From NCBI GenBank assembly GCA_964591605.1, contig CAZQEN010000364.1:1-7633 (forward strand): DNA of 7,633 bases, read 5' to 3'. Origin of the DNA: CAYLLT01 sp964591605. GTDB lineage: Bacteria > Planctomycetota > Phycisphaerae > UBA1845 > PWPN01. Of the stretch, positions 1-5,084 are shown piece by piece. Position numbers and translations under genes: made by a program. The notes under the pieces are model-generated. The model ran no database searches. It was not told the DNA's origin and saw only the letters and a list, made by a program, of their open reading frames with translations. Numbering within the stretch: the stretch's first letter is position 1; each line of letters starts with the position of its first letter.

Positions 1-2
1 GC

Positions 3-788
3 CTCGAGCTCGAGACGGAGTTGCGCCGGGCCGTCGATCGCCGCGAGTTCGGCGTCGTCTACCAGCCGATCGTGGACCTCGCGACCGGCCGGACCGTCGA
101 GCTCGAGGCGCTCGTCCGCTGGGACCACCCGCAGCGCGGTCGCCTCACCCCGGATGCGTTCCTCGCGGTCGCCGAGGAGACCGGCCTGATCATCGCGATC
201 GGCCGGCAGGTGCTCGACATCGCGTGTGGCCAGGCACGGACCTGGCGGGACGCCGCCGGCCCGAGCGCCACGCCGGTCGATCTCAGCGTCAACCTGTCGT
301 CAGGCCAGTTCCTCGATCCGGGGCTGCTGGCGACGCTGCGCAGCGCGCTCGACGAGAGCGGGCTGCCCGGGACCGCGCTGAAGCTCGAGATCACCGAGTC
401 GGCGATGCTCGACGCAGATGCCTCCGACCTCGTGATGCGGCGGATCCGGGACATGGGTATCCGCCTCGCGGTCGACGACTTCGGGACCGGCTACTCCGGG
501 CTGAGCTACTTCCAGCGCTTCCCGCTGGACACGCTCAAGATCGATCGGTCGTTCGTGGCCGGGATGGGTCGCGACGCCCGAAGCGAGGCCATCGTCAACG
601 CGACCATCGCGTTCGCCAAGGCGCTCGGGCTGACCGTGACGGCCGAGGGGGTGGAGACGGACGAGCAGGCCGACCGACTGCGTGAGCTGGGAGCGGATCG
701 CGGCCAGGGCTATCGCTTCGCGCGACCGCTCGACGCAGACGTCGCCAGCGCATTCCTGGCCGATGAGCGGAGGGCGTCCGCGGCGTAG
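3..788 (+). CDS. EAL-domain cyclic-di-GMP phosphodiesterase, 3' part (5' end outside window)
   Basis: This is the C-terminal EAL domain of a c-di-GMP phosphodiesterase, which linearises c-di-GMP to pGpG in the cytoplasm. The frame is open to the window edge. The first visible residues (LELETELRRAVDR) match the linker that usually joins a GGDEF or sensor domain to EAL, so the TTG at 21 is unlikely to be the real start. Of 261 visible residues, the diagnostic sites are all present: EAL with Glu35, the Asn of VNLSS (97), the EITE Glu (129), DDFGTGYS with Asp158-Asp159, Lys179 of LKIDRSF, AEGVET with Glu215 and Glu218, and Gln235 of GQGY. By family knowledge this set predicts an active enzyme rather than a degenerate c-di-GMP receptor. 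The domain runs almost to the stop codon, so nothing follows it. Whether the upstream part carries GGDEF, PAS or membrane segments cannot be seen. Family assignment is certain; full architecture is inferred. Confidence 0.95.
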   Translation, partial: LELETELRRAVDRREFGVVYQPIVDLATGRTVELEALVRWDHPQRGRLTPDAFLAVAEETGLIIAIGRQVLDIACGQARTWRDAAGPSATPVDLSVNLSSGQFLDPGLLATLRSALDESGLPGTALKLEITESAMLDADASDLVMRRIRDMGIRLAVDDFGTGYSGLSYFQRFPLDTLKIDRSFVAGMGRDARSEAIVNATIAFAKALGLTVTAEGVETDEQADRLRELGADRGQGYRFARPLDADVASAFLADERRASAA

Positions 789-872
789 GGTCCTGGCCTC
801 CGGTCCTGGCTGCGGGCCCCGGCAACCGGCCCCGGCAACCGGCCCCGGCAACCGGCCCCGACCACCGGCCCC
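782..872. repeat. 13-bp GC-rich tandem repeat, about seven units
   Basis: Seven consecutive 13-bp units fit the pattern GGCNACCGGCCCC with decreasing fidelity toward the left. Three units are identical (821-833, 834-846, 847-859). A diverged unit follows at 860-872 (GACCACCGGCCCC). Weaker ones precede at 808-820 (GGCTGCGGGCCCC), 795-807 (GGCCTCCGGTCCT) and 782-794 (GGCGTAGGGTCCT). The leftmost unit contains the TAG stop of the EAL gene, so the array starts at the gene's end and fills most of the gap to the next ORF. The pattern fits replication-slippage expansion; no known repeat family was recognised. Confidence 0.85.
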
Positions 873-879
873 GGTGCGA

Positions 880-885
880 TATCGT
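880..885 (+). promoter_or_regulatory. possible -10 box (TATCGT) for a near-leaderless transcript
   Basis: TATCGT fits the TAnnnT form of a -10 element and ends 10 nt before the ATG at 896. A transcript starting 6-8 nt downstream of it would have almost no leader, which would agree with the absence of any Shine-Dalgarno-like purine run before that ATG. No convincing -35 is visible, because the preceding DNA is the GC repeat array. A six-base match of this degeneracy can occur by chance. Confidence 0.25.
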
Positions 886-895
886 TGCGCTGCGA

Positions 896-1372
896 ATGAC
901 CGACCTCAGCGCGACCCCGTTCCCCGGGCGGATGCCCGCGATCTACCTCGGCCACGGCGCCCCGCCACTGCTCGAGGATCCGCTGTGGATGGACGAGCTC
1001 GGCGGCTGGTCGGCCAGCCTGCCGCGACCGTCATCGATCCTCATCGTCAGCGCGCACTGGCAGACCGCCCCGATGGCCATCAGCTCGACGCACCGGGTGC
1101 CGCTCGTCTACGACTTCTACGGCTTCCCCCGGCACTACTACGAGATGACCTACGACGCGCCGGGCGCGCCCGACCTCGCGGCCGCGGTCCGCGGGCTCAT
1201 GCCGTCCAGCGAGCCCATCCTCGAGCGCGAGACGCGCGGCCTCGACCACGGGGCGTGGGTCCCGCTCAAGGCGATGTACCCCGACGCTGGGCACGTCTGG
1301 CCCCCGGACGTGCGGACGGCCGCATATGAATTCATCGAGAAGGCGCTCGCGGCTCCGGCCAGGAAGGGTTGA
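896..1372 (+). CDS. Truncated/hybrid class III extradiol dioxygenase (DODA/YgiD-like N-terminal half)
   Basis: Residues 13-131 read as the N-terminal half of the 4,5-DOPA extradiol dioxygenase (DODA/YgiD) family, which cleaves catechol-type rings using a non-haem metal. Visible landmarks are MPAIYLGHGAPP (His20), LPRPSSILIVSAHW (His54), YDFYGFPRHYYEMTYDAPG and RGLDHGAWVPLKAMYPDA (His118). Family members are usually about 250-280 residues; this ORF ends at 158. After MYPDA the expected continuation (D-I-P-V-V-Q-L-S type) and the whole C-terminal half, with its HN motif and later metal-binding His, are missing. They are replaced by a 27-residue tail starting GHVWPP that resembles an alpha/beta-hydrolase C-terminus. 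Activity is therefore doubtful. The start at 896 has no Shine-Dalgarno; ATG 932 (Met13), where family homology begins, is a good alternative. The ORF may be a natural fusion, a decayed gene or an assembly chimera. Confidence 0.75.
   Translation: MTDLSATPFPGRMPAIYLGHGAPPLLEDPLWMDELGGWSASLPRPSSILIVSAHWQTAPMAISSTHRVPLVYDFYGFPRHYYEMTYDAPGAPDLAAAVRGLMPSSEPILERETRGLDHGAWVPLKAMYPDAGHVWPPDVRTAAYEFIEKALAAPARKG
1289..1372 (+). pseudogene. Possible C-terminal remnant of an alpha/beta hydrolase, fused in frame
   Basis: The last 27 residues of the preceding ORF begin GHVWPPDVRTAAYEFIEKAL. A Gly-His-x-Trp-Pro motif followed about ten residues later by an amphipathic AAYEFIEK helix is what I would expect at the end of PHB-depolymerase-like or other esterase-family alpha/beta hydrolases, where that His is the catalytic one. 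It does not resemble any part of a DODA dioxygenase. The nucleophile and acid regions of a hydrolase are absent from the window. The assignment rests on a short motif and is tentative. Confidence 0.4.
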
Positions 1373-1845
1373 AGCCGCACGTGCCCGGCATCGTCGAAGG
1401 CCACAGCACCGCGATGATGCTCCGTGCGGGCAACGTCGCCGCCCAGGTCGATCATCGGCTCCCGGTTCGACACGTCGACCGGCTCCATCCGTTTCCAACC
1501 GGGGGCGACGCGTCTCCAGGGACACGTCGATCCAGCCTCCTGATGACGGCTCCGGTTGACAAGGCACCCTCTCTGCGACCCCGCACACGGCTCGCTCCCC
1601 CCGCCGTGCGTCACGCGTCCACATTTACGATATGGGACACACGCTGGTCCCCGGTGCCACCGGGCGGCCGGAGGGGCTGATGACGGTGCTCACGTGTTTT
1701 GAAGGTAAGTCTTTGATTTAACGGATTTTATGTATGATCGACCGCCGAATCACACCTCCCGGGGACGCTGCCGAATCTCGGGGTCGGAGCTTGACTGCCG
1801 ACGTTTGCCATCCAACCATTTTCTACAGAACAGGGCGAATTTTTG

Positions 1846-1874
1846 TTGACAGCTCCGTTGCGGATTTGTTAACC
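1846..1874 (+). promoter_or_regulatory. Probable sigma70-type promoter for the PEP-CTERM gene
   Basis: A perfect -35 hexamer TTGACA (1846-1851) sits in an AT-rich run and is separated by 17 bp from TTAACC (1869-1874), a poor -10 match (two of six positions). It lies about 105 bp upstream of the ATG at 1978, leaving an untranslated leader of roughly 95 nt. The perfect -35, correct spacing and correct orientation support it. The weak -10 suggests dependence on an activator or a different sigma factor. Confidence 0.4.
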
Positions 1875-1965
1875 TGAACGTCACACATCGTAAATGGGAC
1901 TCGGAGGGCCTCGGGCGACCTTTATGCTTTGTTGAAGCGGCAGTCGCCCGGCAGGACCTTTCGAG

Positions 1966-1973
1966 AAGGAGGG
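1966..1973 (+). promoter_or_regulatory. Strong Shine-Dalgarno (AAGGAGGG) fixing the start at 1978
   Basis: AAGGAGGG is a near-perfect anti-16S match, four bases before the ATG at 1978. The ATG opens a clean signal peptide, so the start is well determined. Nothing comparable precedes the two plus-strand ORFs to the left, which adds to the contrast between the two parts of the window. Confidence 0.85.
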
Positions 1974-1977
1974 CAAA

Positions 1978-3273
1978 ATGCGAATCGTTCGGTCATCTCG
2001 TGTGGTTTGGCTTGCGCTTCTGGCTGTGGTCTCGGCCACGTCGGGTGCGTGGGGCGCCGTCAGTCTCGTCGACATCGGCGTGTTGACGCCCGCTCAAGAC
2101 GGCGGCATCCCGGAAAGCAGGATCTACGCCGTGTCGCCCGACGGGACGTGGGCGGTCGGGGCGAGCAACGGCTCAAACGTTGCGGGCACATCCACGATGT
2201 CGCAGGCGATCATCTGGTCCTCGTCCTCAGGCCTGGTCCAGATTCCCAACAACCCGGCGCCCGATCCGGAGCTGGCCACCAGCGCGCGGGGCGTGCTGAC
2301 GCTGGGCAATGGCGACCTCGTCGTGGCGGGCTACTACAACGCCCCGGGTTTCCCGGGTTATCGAATGGCTTCATATGTCACCACGCCGGGTAACCTGACG
2401 GGCGGGACTTGGAGCCTCGCCCCAGGCGGCACCTCCGGCGGCGGGCCGCCTCCGGCGGTGGGGCCGTACAATGCAGCCCGCCCGTACGACACGGGCACAG
2501 GCACGCAGTGGGGCATCGCTGGGTATCGGACCACCACACGGGGGGTCGTCTCGCTGCCGGCAGCGGGCACGTATTTCGACTCCGGTGTTCTGACGGGCTA
2601 CAACCGGATGTACAACGTGGCGTCCCGGGTTCCGACCGGCACCAACCGCGGCTTTGCGGCGGGATACGAGCGCAATAACACCACCCTTCTCCGGCGGGCC
2701 CTGTTCGGAATCGGCGGTGCGACGCAGACGCCCATCCCGGGCGGCGCAGGCTATCAGAGCGAGGCTTTGGGCATGTCTCCCTACACCACGAACGTCGCCG
2801 ATTCGGGCGTCATCGTGGGTTACGATCAGGACAACACGCCCGACCACTTCTCGCACCCGTTCTACTATGTGCAGGGCGCTGCGGGCATGGTGATACTGCC
2901 GGAGCTGTCCGGTGACAACCAGGGCGAGGCAATCGACGCGCGCGTCATCGGCGGGAACATGCTCATCGGCGGCTTCACCTCCGATGGCACCACGGAGAAA
3001 GCGGTCCTCTGGGACAGCACGGGCATCTGGGACGGCAGCGGCCAGCCCATGCTGCTGACGGCGCTGCTCACGAGCGCCGGAGTGGACGTCAGTGCCTGGT
3101 CGAGCCTCTCGCGGGTCACGACGATGTCGGATGATGGAAAGACGGTCGCCGGCTGGGGCATCTGGGCGGCCGACGGCACCGTCCGCGGCTTTGTCGCGAC
3201 CATTCCCGAGCCGTCGGCGATGCTGCTGCTGGTCGGCACCCTGCCGATCCTCCGGCGACGTCGGGCTCATTGA
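1978..3273 (+). CDS. PEP-CTERM sorting-domain exported protein with HAF-like repeats
   Basis: This 431-residue protein has both signals of the PEP-CTERM/exosortase pathway. The N-terminus is a Sec signal peptide: basic MRIVRSSR, a hydrophobic core at residues 9-21, and likely cleavage after AWGA (about residue 27). The C-terminus has PEP at 410-412, a hydrophobic segment at 413-425 and RRRR at 426-429. By family knowledge an exosortase recognises this tripartite tail and releases the protein outside the cell; none is encoded here. The middle is rich in Gly, Ser, Thr and aromatics. It contains motifs such as YAVSPDGTWAVG (50-61) with QAIIW (76-80), and near the end VTTMSDDGKTVAGWG, typical of HAF-type extracellular repeats that probably form a beta-propeller. 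No catalytic motif is apparent. A promoter, a strong ribosome site and a terminator frame it as a single-gene unit. Substrate or partner is unknown. Confidence 0.9.
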   Translation: MRIVRSSRVVWLALLAVVSATSGAWGAVSLVDIGVLTPAQDGGIPESRIYAVSPDGTWAVGASNGSNVAGTSTMSQAIIWSSSSGLVQIPNNPAPDPELATSARGVLTLGNGDLVVAGYYNAPGFPGYRMASYVTTPGNLTGGTWSLAPGGTSGGGPPPAVGPYNAARPYDTGTGTQWGIAGYRTTTRGVVSLPAAGTYFDSGVLTGYNRMYNVASRVPTGTNRGFAAGYERNNTTLLRRALFGIGGATQTPIPGGAGYQSEALGMSPYTTNVADSGVIVGYDQDNTPDHFSHPFYYVQGAAGMVILPELSGDNQGEAIDARVIGGNMLIGGFTSDGTTEKAVLWDSTGIWDGSGQPMLLTALLTSAGVDVSAWSSLSRVTTMSDDGKTVAGWGIWAADGTVRGFVATIPEPSAMLLLVGTLPILRRRRAH

Positions 3274-3303
3274 TATCTGACTGAAATCGCCTCTCCAGTG
3301 GCG

Positions 3304-3340
3304 GGCACGCACGGCTTCGAGCTCGTGCGTGCCTTTTTTT
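3304..3340 (+). terminator. Intrinsic terminator after the PEP-CTERM gene
   Basis: A perfect 10-bp stem, GGCACGCACG (3304-3313) with CGTGCGTGCC (3324-3333), continues inward as GCT/AGC (3314-3316 with 3320-3322, one bulged T at 3323) around a three-base loop. It is followed at once by seven T (3334-3340). It lies 30 bp past the stop at 3273. This is a textbook rho-independent terminator and separates the PEP-CTERM gene from the CAP lipoprotein gene. Confidence 0.93.
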
Positions 3341-3481
3341 ATCCTGCGCGTGGTTCACGGCAGACGGTCCACCGGAGGTCCGGTATTCACGCCTTTCGCG
3401 CTTCGCCAGGCGGCATGTAGCCCGTCCATGTGCCGCGCAGCCGAACCGATCATAGATTTGAGTATCCTCGCACCGACGAAT

Positions 3482-3498
3482 CGGCGCCGTCGGCGCCG
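3482..3498. repeat. Two tandem 8-bp palindromes upstream of the CAP lipoprotein gene
   Basis: CGGCGCCG occurs twice, separated by one T. Each copy is its own reverse complement. The pair lies 36-52 bp upstream of the ATG at 3534, within the likely 5' leader or promoter region. It could be an operator for a dimeric regulator or a leader hairpin. The GC-rich background makes chance plausible, and no clear -35/-10 pair was found in 3341-3533 to position it against. Confidence 0.4.
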
Positions 3499-3533
3499 CG
3501 TAGACAGCCTGCGGGAATGGGGGGTTTGGCCAC

Positions 3534-5024
3534 ATGTCAAAGCGCATCCGGCTCGCCTTATGCCTGTCGTGGATGACTCTCGTCTGGACGGCCTGCCAGC
3601 CGCCGCCGCAGGACGTGCTCTCCGACAGCCCGCCCGATCCCGCGGTCGTTGATTCCGGCACCGGCGGCCAGACCAACTCTGACGACACCACCGGCGCCTC
3701 GGATACGGATGCAACGACGGCAACCACCAACGGCGATGGCGGTGGGGGGGCGATCGATAACTCCAGTGGTGCGGGTGGCTCCGATGCTTCTGGATCGGGC
3801 GACACAACCGGTGGGGCGGGCGGAGCGGATGGCTCCGGCACCGACACCGGTGGCACCGGCGACGCCGGCGCCGGCAGCGACACGGGCGGAACCGGTGGAA
3901 CCGGCGGCGCCGATTCGGGTGGCGACACGGGTGGAACAGGCGGTACCGGCGACTCCGGATCCGGCGGCGATACGGGTGGAACGGGTGGATCCGATTCCGG
4001 CGGCGATACCGGCGGGACGGGCGGAACGGGTGATTCCGGTTCGGGCGGTGATACGGGCGGCACCGGCGGAACAACGGACCCGGGCGGCGCGGAACCGGCC
4101 GGCGCCACGCTCGCGGCCAGCCAGTTGACCCGCGCCGAGATCCTCGCCGCCCTCAACGAGATCGGTGATCTGACCCGAAAGATCACCGAGACCGAGCAGG
4201 AGCAGAATGCCTCCGCCCTGCGGCGCGTCCGCGCCTACCGCTTGCTGCTCGGCCTGCGGACCGACATCACCATCGACCCCCAGGACGTGATCCTCGCCGA
4301 CGCGGCCGCCGAGATCTGCATGCAGCTCGGCACGCTCACCCACTCGCCCTCGCGCCCGCCGGGCATGACCGACGAGGAATACGCCCTCGCCCAGCAGGGG
4401 GCCGCCGAGAGCAACCTGGCCACCCGGTATCCCCTGATCACCATCCCGTATTCTATAGACCTCTACATGGATGACTCCGACGCGTCCAACATCGACCGGG
4501 TCGGCCACCGCCGGTGGATCATGAGCCCGCTCATGGCTCAGACCGGCTTTGGCCTCTCGAGCGACAACCGCTACGCCGCCATGCACGTGTTCCCCGACGA
4601 CGAGTTTGCCACGGCGTGTTTCTCCGACCCCGACGCCCGCCAGTCCTGGGATTACATCCTGTATCCGCGCTGGGGCTACATGCCGACACCCTACTTCGCC
4701 GATGCGCAGGTGGCGTGGAGCGTCTCCCTCCGCGGCGACCGCTACAACGCCAGCGGCGTGACCGCCGCGGATATCAGCGTGCGCCCCGCCGACCAGAGCA
4801 ACACGCCCACCGGTGCGGCCCTGACCCTCAACTACTTCAACCGCAGCGATGCCAACTACGGCTGCCAGCACCCGGTTCTGATCTTCCGCCCGCAGGGGGT
4901 CCAGGTCAGCGACGGCCGCCGCTACGTCGTCTCGATCACCGGCATCACCGATCTGTCCGGAAACCCCGTGCCGCTTGAATACTGGGTGGAGTTCTTCTTC
5001 GTGAATCCGACCGTGATCCCCTGA
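3534..5024 (+). CDS. Putative CAP-domain (SCP/PR1-like) lipoprotein with Gly/Asp/Thr-rich linker
   Basis: This 496-residue envelope protein has three parts. The N-terminus is a lipoprotein-like signal: basic MSKRIR, a hydrophobic stretch and a Cys at 21 (LVWTAC; Trp at -3 makes the lipobox imperfect). Residues about 43-190 are a flexible linker made almost only of Gly, Asp, Thr, Ser and Ala. The rest resembles a CAP domain: RVRAYRLLLGL, a region ending LTHSP (His270), AAESN (Glu292) and RVGHRRWIMSP with TGFGL (His325). Those His and Glu residues are at the positions that form the CAP cavity. A beta-rich C-terminal part ends in VSITGITDLSGNPVPLEYWVEFFF. Cys362 and Cys444 could form a disulfide. 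CAP proteins are secreted, with varied and often unknown functions, so none is assigned. The start has only a weak G-run (3519-3524) as ribosome site. The gene converges on the efflux genes. Confidence 0.85.
   Translation: MSKRIRLALCLSWMTLVWTACQPPPQDVLSDSPPDPAVVDSGTGGQTNSDDTTGASDTDATTATTNGDGGGGAIDNSSGAGGSDASGSGDTTGGAGGADGSGTDTGGTGDAGAGSDTGGTGGTGGADSGGDTGGTGGTGDSGSGGDTGGTGGSDSGGDTGGTGGTGDSGSGGDTGGTGGTTDPGGAEPAGATLAASQLTRAEILAALNEIGDLTRKITETEQEQNASALRRVRAYRLLLGLRTDITIDPQDVILADAAAEICMQLGTLTHSPSRPPGMTDEEYALAQQGAAESNLATRYPLITIPYSIDLYMDDSDASNIDRVGHRRWIMSPLMAQTGFGLSSDNRYAAMHVFPDDEFATACFSDPDARQSWDYILYPRWGYMPTPYFADAQVAWSVSLRGDRYNASGVTAADISVRPADQSNTPTGAALTLNYFNRSDANYGCQHPVLIFRPQGVQVSDGRRYVVSITGITDLSGNPVPLEYWVEFFFVNPTVIP
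3918..4079. repeat. Two tandem 81-bp copies inside the lipoprotein linker
   Basis: Residues 129-155 (3918-3998) and 156-182 (3999-4079) are successive copies of a 27-residue unit beginning GGDTGGTGGTGDSGS and continuing GGDTGGTGG. Each contains two GGDTGGTGG sub-repeats, so there are four in all. The copies differ at the third codon base (GAC/GAT, GGC/GGT/GGA) and at the end (SDS versus TTD). This suggests an older duplication held by selection on the peptide. The frame is preserved because the unit is a multiple of three. It is not an RTX nonapeptide: the hydrophobic position is lacking. Confidence 0.85.
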
Positions 5025-5049
5025 CCACAGTCGGCATCCTCCTCTGTCG

Positions 5050-5071
5050 CGGCCGCGCCCTGTGGCGGCCG
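5050..5071. terminator. Possible hairpin between convergent genes
   Basis: A 7-bp stem (5050-5056 with 5065-5071, core GGCCGC/GCGGCC) with an 8-base loop lies in the 60-bp gap between the stop of the CAP lipoprotein gene (5024) and the stop of the outer membrane factor gene (5085). A hairpin here could stop transcription from either side. Neither flank has a T-run, so it is at best a weak or rho-assisted terminator. Confidence 0.35.
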
Positions 5072-5084
5072 GGCGAGCCTCCGT

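Larger units (their letters stand above)
1373..1977. other. 605-bp stretch without a convincing gene
   Basis: From 1373 to about 1680 the DNA is GC-rich, with open frames on both strands, but none has a ribosome site, a recognisable motif or a plausible protein composition. Two small hairpins are present: 1462-1482 (CCGGT/ACCGG arms, one bulged T) and 1650-1664 (CCCGGT-GCC-ACCGGG). Neither is followed by a T-run. From 1696 the composition becomes AT-richer, with clusters at 1696-1735 and 1816-1875, as in a promoter and leader region for the gene at 1978. An 8-bp direct repeat, GCCGAATC, occurs at 1744-1751 and 1770-1777. I recognise no RNA gene, riboswitch or insertion sequence here. Confidence 0.6.

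Noticed and set aside
1462..1482. GGTTCGA hairpin as a tRNA T-arm
   Set aside because: No acceptor, anticodon or D-arm can be placed around it, and the stem contains a bulge that tRNA T-arms do not have.
1150..1614. Minus-strand frames over the gene-free stretch and the dioxygenase
   Set aside because: The part at about 1380-1520 reads smoothly, but I recognise no family, there is no ribosome site, and the frame continues into the antisense of the dioxygenase ORF.
1369..1680. Plus-strand frame starting at TTG overlapping the dioxygenase stop
   Set aside because: The overlap suggests coupling, but the composition (His/Arg/Pro-rich, no hydrophobic core) and lack of motifs do not support a protein.
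1713..1738. TTGATT ... TATGAT as a promoter
   Set aside because: The spacer is only 14 bp, too short for a normal sigma70 promoter; the pair at 1846-1874 has correct spacing.
2371..3312. 313-residue minus-strand frame across the PEP-CTERM gene
   Set aside because: Antisense to a gene with signal peptide and sorting tail; Arg-rich shadow composition, and it runs through the terminator.
3918..4079. RTX calcium-binding repeats in the linker
   Set aside because: The GGxGxDxxx spacing with its hydrophobic residue is not met; the units are GGDTGGTGG without large residues.
3116..4186. Long minus-strand frame encoding a Pro/Ser/Val-rich protein
   Set aside because: It is the complement of the Gly/Asp/Thr-rich linker: codons for G and T read as P, S and V on the other strand. 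The plus-strand gene has a signal peptide and a CAP-like domain.
3558..4871. 437-residue minus-strand frame across the CAP gene
   Set aside because: An antisense shadow of a high-GC gene, with no recognisable domain or ribosome site and a low-complexity middle that mirrors the linker.
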